DNA of 64,000 bases from contig JAWPHD010001329.1 in assembly GCA_037043455.1 (NCBI GenBank), forward strand, positions 186,001 to 250,000, written 5' to 3'. A program made the translations under genes and the position numbers. This document shows positions 43,416 through 56,579 of this stretch, in pieces; the first letter of the stretch is position 1; every line of letters begins with the position of its first letter. The DNA comes from Cyrtodaria siliqua. Lineage: Eukaryota > Mollusca > Bivalvia > Adapedonta > Hiatellidae. Under the pieces are notes generated by a model. That model was given only the letters and a program-made list of their open reading frames with translations, had not been told where the DNA came from and ran no database searches.

Positions 43416-46400
43416 TTAGCTGTACTATTCGGTGTGGCTCAGATGGTAGACTTATATCCAAACACTTACAGATGGCAAACCTGAGAGATCTAAAACAGGA
43501 GCCATTTTCTTTCACAGCTGAGGGATGTTCAGTATTTCAGGTAAACTTAACCTTAAAAGAAACTTTGAGGGTAAGGAGTTAGAATAGGCTCTCAGTGGCT
43601 TGTCATCTTTCATGTGGTTGGTAAAGACCTGTGTTTGGCCCCTACTTTATATCCTATCGACAAAATTGCATCCTTCACCCCTCTGGTGTCATTTTGCCCA
43701 TATGACTTGGGACTTGGAACCAAATTAATTCCATCTATCTTCTAGGGAGGCTAGCAAAAAAACTACACTATGTTTGTAAAATTTTCAGGCGTTGGATGGT
43801 GTCCCGTCTTCCTTAGGAATAGTTAATTGTTCTTATGGACCTGAAACAAACCAGATTGAAAATCTATTTATTACATACAGTGATATTTTAATTACCTATT
43901 CTGTGTAAGGCATATTTATTTACTTTCCAAGCTTTTTTATCCACATATTTATGCTGTTATAAGTAGTCGTTCTTTTTAAAGAAAATTAATGTCTGCTATT
44001 TACCTGCATGTTCATATTTATGTTAGTAGTTAAGGAGTTTATGTTTTGGTAACCTTTGTATGTATATTTATTGCAAAGGTTAAGCATATTTAAAAAGGAT
44101 TGCTGTTGATAGATTAATGACTTTTGATCGCATATTTACAAGTTATTGTTTTTATACATGACCGAGTTATTGTCTGCATTTTCACTGTTTATTGCAGATC
44201 TGCAGTTGTTGATACATCATTTGTCTGATCATTTTTACACACTTGGCAGCCATCTTGGATCCATGTTTTGTATGTGCTGAACTCTGACAATGTAATGAAA
44301 ATGTACAAATAGATTATAATTACACATCCAAAATTTGCACACACTATTTACATTTAGCTATTTAAGGTAGAATGCAAACAGAGTTTAGAGAATATATTCC
44401 ATTAAATTGTTTTCATGTTTGTAAAATTGCATTTTATGACATAGGGGTTGTTCCAAAAACAACTTCTATGACAAATATAGTAATTTGGTTCCTAGTTGAT
44501 TGTCCAAGTGTAGACCATTTTAGGATAGGTTTTGAAATAAAGAAGTCAGATTTAGATTTTTATTGAAATTCAAAAATGATGTTTAGGATAGACCCAATAA
44601 TTTTGGATCATTGTTACTTTTTTGTTCTTCATAAACATATGTTGGATCTTGTATTAATACAATATAAGATTAGCCCTTCACAAAAAAGGGCAACATTTTG
44701 TTGAAATGCATGTTTCAGAATTTGAAATGCAATTTTTAAAACTGATGTTTGTGGAACAACCCTTCCTCATTTTAAAGTAAATGCCATTCTATGATATAGG
44801 TATATTTTACAATGTACAGTAGGTCTGTATTGCTTATTTTAAGCATCGACTTTTAAACATTATTGGTTGAATTTCACAGCCTGTTCGACAATGCAGAAAC
44901 TAAATGAACAAAATTTCCTTGTTATTATGTAGACTACATGAAATTTGATGTGTTGTATATGAAGTTACACTGTTGTCAGGGTAACATTTCATGTTTGCTT
45001 GTCGTATTCAAACCATGTTCCAGAGACTGAAATCAAACAATGTAAATAAATAAAACATAAAGTTTATTATACAAAGCAGGGTAAATAATAAAGGCAATCG
45101 CTTGAGATGGTTTATATGGGAGCGAAAGAAAAAGCAACATGAAAGTGTGCGTTATTTAAATAAAGAGAACTATGTGTTGTTTACATTAGTTCACCTTCCA
45201 TGATTTATATTTTTGTGATATCAATTTTCAGAAGTTGAACTGTTTTTATTTAATAAAATATTTTTTAATTGCTGAGCGATAATATTTAGACCTTATTTAC
45301 ACATAGGACAGGTATTTCTGCAACCTTCGCTGACTATGACTACGGTATTTATTAATTGTGTTAAATATTTACTTGAAAATCATTTCCTTGCATGAAGAAA
45401 AATGGAGTTTTAATTATCCATGCTATATCCGTGTCGGTAAACATGACTTGATTGGGTTTGAGCAAATTATATCAACAGCGAAAAACTAACGATGTTTTGA
45501 AATTGTGACTTTATTGCTGTCTGTCAAAATGTCGAAATGTCAAAACGAAAATACAAGTGTTCTTATTTGCTGATACATATATTAACACGCGATTAATTAT
45601 GTTTTGTTTAATTGCATTGGGTTATCTCGGTGATCTTTCAGTCGAGTTGTACAGCTTCAAAGTAAATCATCCAAGCCTGTATGTCATTGTTGTGTTCCAG
45701 GACACAACCTCAATATAATACTGGAGTAGATTTGAAAATGCTCGCCTTTTTTAACATGGATCACTGGAATAAATATTATCTGTGGATGTGTCTTCAATTG
45801 AGAAGGTTATTTTGTTAAATTAAAGGAAATGTGGAGCCAGTGAACTTGTAGCAATACAGAAATCCCGAGTACATTAAAGGGGAATAAAGTTAAAGTTTGC
45901 TGCTCCCGACCTCTGTTATATTATAGTTATGTTTGTGCAAAATGTTACGTATGCAACCCACACACATACAAACAAATACTCATTCACTAGCTGAAATTAA
46001 ATACAAATTTTAAATTTTGGATATGTCTGCTTTCTGGGTAGGACAATTTGATCAGTAATAACGTCCAAGATCGATATGAATTAAATAAAAATATTTTAAT
46101 AAGTCTTGTTTGAAATTATGCATTCTTTTTCAAAAAAAATTACAAATAAAAGTATTTTTTCTGAAGTTTGACCAGGTTGGTGTGGAATGCATTTGTCACA
46201 AACTTGAATAGTTGACTGAGTAATGTTGGCAGTTTATAACTGTATTGCTTATAGCATATTCTGTAGTGACCTTCTGTGTGACTTTGTGTATGTTGTCAAC
46301 ATAGACTTGTGAAGGTCACAATTTTACTTGTGTAGGTAGTCAAATTTAAATGTATGAATACTGTTAACATGAGAAGCTTATGACATCAGCATGAACGTTC

Positions 46401-46425
46401 TGAGACTGCCAGCTGTGTAAACCAT
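43416..46425. other. AT-rich intergenic sequence
   Basis: No exon, RNA gene or repeat end recognised. Short open frames look random. Confidence 0.5.
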
Positions 46426-46429
46426 TCAC

Positions 46430-46915
46430 ATAGTCTTGTGAAGGCTAAAACTTGCATAGTGTGAGTTTTCAGCGTAATCCTGTGAAGGCTAAAACTTAAC
46501 ACGGTTTGAGTTTTCAACATAAACGTGAAGGCTTAAACTTACATGGTGTGAGTTTTCAACATAGTCTTGTGAAGGCTAAAACTTACATGGTGTGAGTTTT
46601 CAGCATAATCTTGGGAAGGCTTAAACTTACATAGTGTGAGTTTTCAGCATAATCTTGGGAAGGCTAAAACTTACATGGTGTGAGTTTTCAGCATAATCTT
46701 GGGAAGGCTAAAACTTACAGGGTGTGAGTTTTCAACATAAACATGTGAAGGCTAAAACTTACATGGTGTGAGTTTTCAACATAATCTTGTGAAGGCTAAA
46801 ACTTACACGGTGTGAGTTTTCAACATAAACATGTGAAGGCTAAAACTTACACAGTGTGAGTTTTCAACATAATCGTGTGAAGGCTGGAACTTAACATGCA
46901 TATTGTCAACATAAA
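46430..46915. repeat. 44-bp minisatellite, about 11 copies
   Basis: The unit is GTGAAGGCTAAAACTTACAT, GGTGTGAGTTTTCAACATAA, TCTT, with diverged edge copies beginning near 46250-46430. Confidence 0.93.
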
Positions 46916-47632
46916 TTTGTATTGGCCAAAATATAAAAAAGCATAAAGATGTATGTTGCTGCAGAAAGTTGTGTACATTGCAAACTATCCTGTGTAGACT
47001 TCTACGTTCCTCGGTAGTGTGATACTCGTTGAATTGTGTGTGATACTCATTGACTTGGGTGTGTGATGCTCGTTGACTTGTGTGTGGTGCTCGTTAACTA
47101 GTGTGTGATGCATAATTACACAGGATATGGATACGACTTATGTCGTGAAGGTTGCCTTTAGGGCTGTAACAATATCTCAGCGGTTTGGTGATACAAAGTT
47201 CCCCGCGGTGTGGTGAAAGTTCTGAACAGAGCCACGATAATCATCTACCTCTGTACCGCGGGAATTGCCAAATGGCTTTCCATGCATTTTCTAAAAATCT
47301 TTAGACAGTTAATTCAAAATACCACAAGATTAATGATTTGTCATGCTCTGTTTTTCCATAAAATTCTAGAAGTAAACAATGCAAAGTTTAATTAGTGTTT
47401 AATACACATCTGAAATTAACAATGGTAGTAATACTTAAAAATTATTTGGACATTTTTTTTTAAACATTTAAAATAATGTTTTAATCCTGTAAAACTTAAA
47501 ATCAACCTGAATTGTTAAGATAATTTAATATATTAAAACAGAAAAATCCATCGTTTCCCATTCCCCATGCTGTTGTTTACTAGCAGCTTAGTACTGATGT
47601 AATCTACCTACTCTACACTGTAGAATTTGTAG
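46916..47632. other. Intergenic sequence
   Basis: A short diverged GTGTGATACTCGTTGACTT repeat lies at 47020-47105. Nothing else is recognised. Confidence 0.4.
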
Positions 47633-47893
47633 GACATTCCCAGTGGCCATCACTGGGCTGGAGGACATTCCCAGTGGCCATCACTGGGCTGTAGGACATT
47701 CCCAGTGGCCACCACTGGGCTGTAGGACATTCCCAGTGGCCATCACTGGGCTGTTGGACATTCCCAGTGGCCACCACTGGGCTGTAGGACATTCCCAGTG
47801 GCCACCACTGGGCTGTAGGACATTCCCAGTGGCCACCACTGGGCTGTAGGACATTCCCAGTGGCCATCACTGGGCTGTAGGACATTCACAGTG
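47633..47893. repeat. 31-bp minisatellite of hairpin units, about 8 copies
   Basis: The unit is GTAGGACATTCCCAGTGGCC then ACCACTGGGCT (ATCACTGGG variant). Each unit contains CCCAGTGG-CCA-CCACTGGG, a perfect 8-bp stem in the ACC variants. Confidence 0.94.
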
Positions 47894-48530
47894 GCCAAAA
47901 CATCAGGTTTTTTTTTCACAATTTTTTTTTAAATCGCAGTATTTTTACCTGCTGTTGCATTCAACAGAACCTAAACCTAAGTAGTTTTGGGAGTATATTT
48001 AAGTACTGGGTATTATTTTGACACTAAAATTCCAGATACAAAAGACACTGGCCTCATAGATTAGATTATACGCTGTGTGTTTAGGAATTGACAAATGTTT
48101 CATTCGTGTTTACTAGAAATACTTTTGGGTTTTTCGATAGGATGATAATTTGTAAGACTTCTTTTTGTTTTGTAACGATCATAATTTGTGTTTAGATAAA
48201 TATTGCATACATTTATTAAGATATAAAACGTGTATAAAATTTGTTTTAGTTCCCATTTGTAATATATAAGAGTGTCGCATATCGCAAGTAACGTATTGCA
48301 ATTTGTATTGTATCGCACCAGCTGAGAGATACACAGTCCTAGCTGCTAGGTTTTGTCAACATGAATGTATGTGAGCTCTAAACTTGCACAGTGTATATTG
48401 CAATTTTAAACATGTATATATATTTGTTAAAAGGTTGCACACCACACATTGTTTTCAATAAACTATTGTGTAACGTGCATTGTGTATGTGATCAACTTAA
48501 AGATTGTGTATGCTTAACACTGACACATTG
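47894..48530. other. Intergenic sequence
   Basis: Nothing recognised. Confidence 0.4.
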
Positions 48531-48534
48531 TGTG

Positions 48535-49405
48535 TCATAAATATAACCTTGCAATGGCTGCAAATAATGTACACAGTATATGCCATCAACATAACCTTGC
48601 AATGGCTGCAAACATACACTGTATTCAATCAACATAACCTTGCAATGGATGCAAACATACATAGAGTGTGTCCTCAATATAACTTTGCAATGGCTGAAAA
48701 CATACAGTGTATTCAGCCAACATAACCTTGCAATGGATGCAAACATACATAGAGTGTGTCCTCAATATAACTTTGCAATGGCTGAAAACATACAGTGTAT
48801 TCAGCCAACATAACCTTGCAATGGCTGCAAACATGCACAGTGTATTCAATCAACATAACTTGCAATGGATGCAAACATACATAGAGCGTGTCATCAACAT
48901 AACTTGCAATGGCTGAAAACATACAGTGTATTCAGCCAACATAACCTTGCAATGGCTGAAAACATACACAGTGTATTCAGTCAAAATAACCTTGCAATGG
49001 CTGAAAACGTACACAGTATATTCGGTCAGCTTAACCTTGCAATGGCTGCAAATGTACACATTGTATGCATCAACATAACTTGCAGAGGGTGCAAACATGC
49101 ACAGATTATGTCGTCAAAATAACCTTGCAATGGCTGCAAACATACACGGTGTTTGCCATCAAAATAACCTTGCAATCGATGCAAACATACACGGTGTATT
49201 CAATCAACATAAACCTGCAATGGCTGCAAACGTACACAGAGTATGTCAACATAACCTTGCAATTGCTGCAAACATACACAGTGTTAGCCATCAACATAAC
49301 CTTGCAATGGCTGCAAACTTGAACATTGTTTGCAAGCATAGTGACTGCAAACATGTATCACCTTGCAATGCCTGCACACTTGCACAGTGTTGTCAACAAA
49401 ACATT
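48535..49405. repeat. 44-45-bp minisatellite, about 19 copies
   Basis: The unit is ATCAACATAACCTTGCAATG then GCTGCAAACATACACAGTGT AT, with one- to three-base length variants. The length wobble is why spurious frames appear in several phases. Confidence 0.93.
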
Positions 49406-50639
49406 GAGTAGGCTGCAAATGTAGATAATGGACATGGCTTTTTCAAACATGTACTGCATTTTGTTGTGTTTACACCTGGGTATAAAGCTTACAATTTTAC
49501 AAAAGTGTATAAAGCTTACAATTTTACAAAAGCGTATAAAACTTACAAATGAGCATGTTGCTTCAGAACTTACACGATTATATGTCAATTGCTATGTTGT
49601 TTACAAATTTGTACAAGTGTATATCGTTTGAAAACTTGCACTCCATGGTTCTAGGATGAGACTTATTTTACCGTTAACCATGTGATGTGTTTAATTTATT
49701 GAAAAATGTAGATCGTTTAATAAAAAAATAAACAAGAACGGATGGATACAAAATAAAACAAAATCTTATTGTTGGTACTTTCTAGTATTACTTGTATTAA
49801 AAAGACACATATGTTCTCACATAATGTGTATTTATTTATTTTTCATTATATTCTACACAGTAGCAAGTATGGGCAGAGAACATACACATTGTCATGCATG
49901 GTTTATGTATACATGAAGACAAAGTGTGGCATTGATGTTGGTTATGTATATATCAATGTTAACATGAAAAATACACAGCAGAGATTCTGTTGTGTATATA
50001 TAAGATTTTTTAAGAAGAAATATGTAATAAAATATTAGTAGTAAAAGGATCTGTGGCGTGTGTTTTTTGTTTTATACCCACTATTTATACTATAAGCATT
50101 ATTAAAGGAGCAAGCAAAGGATTATTCTTAATTTTGATTTGTTTGTTTAATCGACTAGTCACTTTCTTTATTTCAAACATCCATTATATTTTTCATGTTC
50201 TTTCATCCTATAGAAACAAAAACTTGCGTCGCCTGCCTTGTGCTCACTAATCTCACTAAGAACAATCAAGTTATAAAGTTTGAAGACGGTGGGTGCAATC
50301 CTTCAGAAGTTATTGAGCGGAAACGAGTGCGACACCGATGATAACTCCTTCAGAAGATTGAGCGGAAACGAGTGCGACACCGACGACGATATCTCCAGAA
50401 GTCATTGAGCGGAAACGAGTGCGGCACCGACGATATCGCCAGAAGTCGTTGAGCGGAAACTAGTGCGACACCGATGATGACGAACAATGTGATCTCTAGG
50501 TGTTCTGTCATTCTATACAGGCAACACAAAAAGAATCTTAATGATATCTAGGCAGGTCAATTCCATTGATAATGGATCCCTTTACTTCATCTTTAAAATG
50601 TTCTAACAAAAAAATGCGGTCCTAGGTTTTAGATCTTCT
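49406..50639. other. Intergenic sequence with two small tandem patches
   Basis: 49475-49550 has three GTATAAAGCTTACAATTTTA units of about 25 bp. 50310-50470 has four GAGCGGAAACGAGTGCGACA units of variable spacing. No gene recognised. Confidence 0.5.
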
Positions 50640-50851
50640 GGCAAAGGCCAGTTTGGCTTATTATGCCATGGTCTATTGTCCGTCCATCGTGCATCGTCCG
50701 TTAACTTCTTGTTGTCAACACCATAGCACCATCATTTTGCATCTAAACTTTATCAAAGTTTATCACAGACTAGAGTCTTAATATGCGTAAGAGCTCGGAC
50801 AAGTTTGTAAACCACCAATTTGGGATCATAAACACCAGTTGTGACCTTGAT

Positions 50852-53406
50852 TTAAAGGGAGTACATCAGGCTTTTAAAATTTACAAATAATGATATTTTT
50901 AGCTCTACTGATCAGAGATCAGCAGAGCTTATGCCGTGGTGCGGCGTCCGTCGTCCGTCTGTCCGTCTGTCCGTAAACTTTTTTTGTAGCGACTTCTCCT
51001 CTGAAACTACTGAATGGATTTTCATGAAACTTTACAGAAATGTTGCCCATGAAGTCTAGTTGATCCTAGCAAAAATTCATGTTGATGTGAAATCCAAGAT
51101 GGCCGCCAGATCTAAAAATAGGTTTTTAAAAAACAAGTTTGTAGCGACTTCTTCATGAAAACTATAAGTGATATTGATATGGAATTTTTTCTAAAATGAT
51201 CAGCAGGACATGATGTTGGTCCTTGTCGAAAATCGTTTTGATTTGACGTTAAACATGGCTGCCAGCGGCCATCTTTGTTTACATAGAGTTAAATTATGAA
51301 AACTTGTAGCGACTACTCCTCTGAAACTACTTGACGGATTTTCATGAAACTTCACAGGAATGTTGCTCTTGATGTCTTATTGATCCTAGCAAAATTTCAG
51401 GTCGGCCGGAAATTCAAGATGGCCGCCACGGCTAAAAATACATTTTCAAAATACAAGTTTGTAGCGACTACTTCTTGAAAACTACAAGTGATATTGATAT
51501 GGGACTTTTTCTAAAATGATCAGCATGACATGATGTTGGTCCTTGTCAAAAATCGTTTTGATTCGACGTTAAACATGGCTTCCAGCGGCCATCTTTGTTT
51601 ACATAGAGTTATATAATGAAAACTTGTAGCAACTACTCCTCTGAAACTACTTGACGGATTTTCATGAAACTTCACAGGAATGTTGCTCTTGAAGTATAAT
51701 TGATCCTAGCAAAATTTTAGGTTGGCCGGAAATTCAAGATGGCCGCCACGGCTAAAAATAAATTTTCAAAATACAAGTTTGTAGCGACTACTTCTTGAAA
51801 ACTATAAGTGATATTGATATGGGACTTTTTCTAAAATGATCAGCATGACATATGTGATGTTGGTCCTTGTCAAAAATCATTTTGATTCAACGTTAAAACA
51901 TGGCTGCCAGAGGCCATCTTTGTTTACATACAGTTATATAGTAAAAACTTGTATCGACTACTCCTTTGAAACTACTTGACAGATTTTCATGAAATTTTAC
52001 AGGAATATTGCTCTTAATGTCTTATTGATCCTAGCAAAATTTCAGATCGGCCAGAAATTCAAGATGGCCACCACAGCTAAAAATAGATTTTTAAAAAAGA
52101 CGTTTGTAGCGACTACGTCTTGAAAACTATAAGTGATATTGATATGGGACTTTTTGTAAAATGATCAGCATGACATGATGGTTATAAGAGTCAAACATTA
52201 TTGTGATTCGACGTTAAACATGGCTGCCAGTGGCCATCTTTGTTTACATAGAGTTATATAATGAAAACTTGTAGCGACTACTCCTCTAAAACTACTCGAC
52301 AGATTTTCATGAAACTTCACAGGAATGTTGCTCTTGATGTCTAATTGATCCTAGCAAAATTTCAGGTCGCCCGGAAATTCAAGATGGCTGCCATGGCTAA
52401 AAATAGATTTTCAAAATACAAGTTTGTAGCGACTACTACTTGAAAACTATAAGTGATATTGATATTGGACTTTTTGTAAAATGATCAGCATGACATGATG
52501 TTGTTCCTTGTCAAAAATTGTTTTAATTCAACGTTAAACATGGCTGCCAGCAGCCATCTTTGTTTACATAGAGTTATATAGTACAAATTTGTAGCGACTA
52601 ATCCTTTGAAACTACTTGGCAGATTTTCATGAAACTTTACAGGAATGTTGCTCTTAATGTTTAATTGATCCTAGCAAAATTTCAGATCGGCCAGAAATTC
52701 AAGATGGCCACCACAGCTAAAAATAGATTTTTTAAAAAAAGTTTGTAGCGACTACGTCTTGAAAACTATAAGTGATATTGATATGGGACTTTTTGTAAAA
52801 TGATCAGCATGACATGATGGTTATCAGAGTCAAACATTATTTTGATTCGACGTTAAACATGGCTGTCAGCGGCCATCTTTGTTTACATAGAGTTATATAA
52901 TGAAAACTTGTAGCGACTATTCATGTGAAACTACTTGACGGATTTTCATGAAACTTCACAGGAATGTTGCTCTTGATGTCTAATTGATCCTAGCAAAATT
53001 TCAGGTCGGCCGGAAATTCAAGATGGCCGCCACGGCTAAAAATAATTTTTCAAAAAACAAGTCTGTAGCGACTACTTCCTGAAATCAAAATCAATCAGTA
53101 GAGCTTCAAGGTCATTGACCTCTTGTTTATTTTAAAGCACCTAAACATAATGAATGATCTTTAGAATGACCCCTTAGTTACAAGGAAATTCATTCTGTAC
53201 GGCAATACGTGCTATCCTAGGTTACGCACCAGGGTTAATTTCAGCATTTTATGCCCGATTCAGTCCTAGCTATATGGTGTATTCGAAGTTTAAACCTTAA
53301 CAATATGGTTCCAACATCATATTTTGATGGATATAAGTGTTTTATGAATTGGAACATTTTTATAATTTAAGATATTTCTAGAAAAATCATGATGTACTCC
53401 CTTTAA
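50852..53406. mobile_element. TTAA-flanked element 2 with nested Helentron-like copy
   Basis: Ends TTAAAGGGAGTACATCA (50852) and TGATGTACTCCCTTTAA (ends 53406) are inverted and bordered by TTAA. Without the nested family A element it is only about 325 bp. It shares the TTAAAGGGA start with element 1 but is otherwise different. Confidence 0.75.
50901..53127 (+). mobile_element. Helentron-like element, family A, longest copy
   Basis: It has 5' AGCTCTACTGATCAGAGATC then AGCAGAGCTTATGCC, a TCCG tract, about seven internal units of about 320 bp, and the 3' CAGTAGAGCTTCAAGG then TCATTGACCTCTTG. Some units form a higher-order pair: TGATGGTTAT and AGAGTCAAACATTATT appear in alternate units near 52178 and 52818. 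Confidence 0.82.
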
Positions 53407-53979
53407 TGGAAATGCTATATTTTGCCTTGTCAATACTAGCAACTTCATTTCGAGTCCAATCTTTACCATACTTGGCCAAAGGGCAAATGAAAGCTTGAAT
53501 GAGTTTGAAAAGCGCCAGTATGGCATAATAAACGCTAGAGTCATGGCCCTTGATAAAAAAAGATGCTATCCCGCCAACAGCAGCCACATTTTACAACATA
53601 TGTACACCGTCTCTAAACCTACTGACGACGAGGTATATAATTTATATTATATAACATATTTTGAGTCCAAACTTTATATACATGTACACAATATAGACGG
53701 TTTAACCAGCCAGGCCAAACCCCAGAACTGGAGCGTCGAATTCAGAGAACTCGTAATTCATTTTACGCATATGCAATCATGGGTATTTTAGGAACCCGTG
53801 ACAAAATAAATCTTTTAATCGGCACATTCATTATTATATGACCTGAACACCTGGAAAGTGTTTTGATAAACGTTTGTGTAATTTTGCTGTTATTTGGTGG
53901 GTTTCTTTAATGAAATAATGCTGTGTTTTGCCATGCCAACACTCTAGCGCCTTCATTTTGCATCTAATCTTTACCAAAC

Positions 53980-54446
53980 TTAAAGGGACAATGTCCGTAA
54001 CTTTTAGCTTATAAAACGCACACTAATTACGTTCACAAACATTATTGAATATTTACTAATTAAATGCAAGATTGTTTAACAGAAATCGATCGCGGTACAA
54101 AAAAAGTGTCACTTTGTGCGTTTGAAGTCGCAGCCCAAACTAAAATTACACTCTCGGGTAATAGAAGTGAGTGCGAGATAGTCGACGTCGCTCAGGAGCT
54201 AAGCGGGCTATACATATTATTTATAAAAACTAATGGGCAGTCACGTGATCAGCAAAAAAGGTAAATAATGTGGGTCCCACATTATTTACAAATGATAATT
54301 TAATTTTTTTTTTTCAAATTCACGAATGTATTACTACAGACTTCTTTGGGTCTATGCTCAAGTTTTCCTGTATACATTTCACTGAATAAAAGTCAGACTT
54401 ATTTGGTTATGCTCAATATCTGCTTACTTACGGACACTCCCTTTAA
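53980..54446. mobile_element. TTAA-flanked inverted-repeat element 1, second copy
   Basis: Starts TTAAAGGGACAATGTCCGTA and ends TTACGGACACTCCCTTTAA (small deletion). The host is a family B-like repeat: ACCAAAC-TTAA on the left and TTAA-CCAATGTCTTAATATCA on the right reconstruct one uninterrupted unit, which proves TTAA duplication. Confidence 0.82.
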
Positions 54447-55310
54447 CCAATGTCTTAATATCAATGAAATCTCTATTGGGTTTGAAAACTACCAATATCA
54501 CATGATATACATCAGTTATATCCCTTAATAAAACTCCAGTATCAGTTTATAAACATAGAGTTATGACCCTTATCTATAGCCAGTGAATAAGGCAGAAATT
54601 CAAGACTTGGGTGGGTAAATCTGCAAACAGTGTGTAAAATAATTTGCCAACGTGCTAAGAGCCAATTTGTGCTATGTTGATGTCTGGGGCAATGTATTTT
54701 TACAGATAAAGACAAAAATGGTACATTTTAGATTATCTTTTTTCTATAAACGTATACAAAACATAATATTGGGAAAGTAAGAGTTTTGAAGTGTAACTTG
54801 TTTAGCAAAAAATAATGAAGGCTGCACAGTTGCCTGGCTAGTACAGTCTATATAGTTTGCCTTGCCAACAATCCAGCGCGATCATGTTGCACCGGATCTT
54901 TACCAAAATTTGACAGAATCTTCATATCAATGAAAGCTCAGAGAAGTTTGAAAAAGACCAATATCGAATAATAAAACACAGAAGAGTTATGGTCCTTGAT
55001 TTAATCAAAATTGCTATATTTTGCCTTGAAAGCTATGACTTTCTATGGCTTTCATATTTTACTCTAAGACTTTAAGTTCGAAAAATACCAATATGGGACC
55101 AGTAAAGCTGAAGTTATGGCCCTTGATTTTTTGAAAATTATGATCATTACTAATCTTTATCAGATTGTTAAACATGTTTGAAAACCAACCATGTCATACA
55201 AGAATGTGGGACGAATTAAACAAACTAGCGATATCAGTATCGGACAAGAAACAGCAAAGTAATGTCCCTTGAATTAATTAAAAATGTTTGCTAACACTCT
55301 GTCCGGATCA
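54447..55310 (+). repeat. Diverged family B-like repeats
   Basis: Segments such as TATCAATGAAAGCTC, GTTATGGTCCTTGATTTAAT and GCTATATTTTGCCTTG match family B units with many changes. No clean ends seen. Confidence 0.5.
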
Positions 55311-55640
55311 TAACTCAGAAAGTACTAATGGGCCTGCAATGAAATACAATGACAGAGCGCAGTGAGAGGAAGTGCAGAGTACAAGTAACTCTATCTTCAT
55401 TCAAATTACACTTATTGCCCTTTGTAATTTGGTAATTATAATACTTGTCCAGAGCAAAACTCGAAGCTTCACACAATGACAGAGGGCGATTAGAAAAAGT
55501 GCAGAGCACAAGAATCATAACTCTTTATCTTTTTTCAAATTGGAGTTATTACCCTGTGTACTTTTATACTTCTTCTCTGGAGCATAATTCCAAAACTACT
55601 AATGGGACTGCAAACTGAATAATATGGGCAATACACGGCT
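55311..55640. repeat. Local duplicated segment
   Basis: ATAACTCAGAAAGTACTAAT, AATGACAGAGCGCAG and AGTGCAGAGTACAAG recur about 140 bp later in diverged form; two to three imperfect copies. Confidence 0.5.
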
Positions 55641-55779
55641 ATACAATAAGTTGCAGATACATCAATCGGTTCTACCAATTTTGTTGTTGCTAAAGTTTTG
55701 GCGGGTTTACCAGTATAGAATTGTGTATTAGTTTTTTGCTAGCCGTAATATGTATAATTTCCCAAGTATTGTCAGTACA

Positions 55780-56468
55780 TGTTTAAACATTTTTGTGTCG
55801 AATTTTCGAAGAAAAATACGTTACATAGGAATCACTTTGTCATCTGTCCGTCCGTCTGTAAGTCAGTCAGTCCATCCGTCCGTCACAAAAACGTGACTGT
55901 AACTCAAGTTATCATTTCTTCATCAGACTATCAATATATACTCACCATGACAACATCGACATGACCTTACTAAAATATAAAGGTCAAGGTCATACTGAAG
56001 GTCAATATATGGATTAAATACTCATTTTTTTCTTACAAAAACTTAACGTTGGCTATAACTTTCTCATTTCTTGATATTTCTTCATCAAACGTTCAATATA
56101 TACTCATCATGACAACATCGACATGACCATACTAAAATATAAAGGTCAATGTCACAATGAAGGTCATAATAGGGGTTAAATACTAATTTTGTCTTCACAA
56201 AAACTTAACGTTGGCTTTAACTTATTCATTTCTTGTTATTTCTTCATAAAAATTTCAGTATATACTCATCATGACAATGACCATACTAAAATATAAAGGT
56301 CAAGGTGACACTGAAGGTAATAATATGGGTTAAATACTTTTTTTTTTTTTTTTTTTTCACGAAAACTTAGGCCCGTTTGTCATTGTCATTTATCTGGGTC
56401 CAAAAAAACTTGTTATACCGACAAAGCACTGACAGACGACACACGTGTTCCGCGGAACACCCGTCTAG
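55780..56468 (+). mobile_element. Helitron-like non-autonomous element
   Basis: The 3' end has a perfect hairpin GTGTTCC-GC-GGAACAC (56445-56460), then CCGT and CTAG (56465-56468) before T, the classical Helitron 3' signature. Upstream are a TCCGTCCGTCTG tract and three imperfect units of about 140 bp (CTCATCATGACAACATCGAC, AATATAAAGGTCAAGGTCA). The 5' boundary is uncertain. Confidence 0.6.
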
Positions 56469-56579
56469 TTATTTTAGTCATGGATTTATAACATCAGTGC
56501 CAATATTTTTCAATCATTTTCGGGTCATGCCCTTGTTATTAGTTTGCAAAATATTTTTTTTTTAAAAACGTGCAAATGA

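Larger units (their letters stand above)
50640..53560 (+). mobile_element. Family B-like repeat split by a TTAA element
   Basis: 50640-50851 (GGCCAGTTTGGCTTATTATG, GAGCTCGGACAAGTTTG, GTGACCTTGA) continues at 53407-53560 (TGGAAATGCTATATTTTGCC). Together they give one diverged family B repeat interrupted by the element at 50852-53406. Confidence 0.6.
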
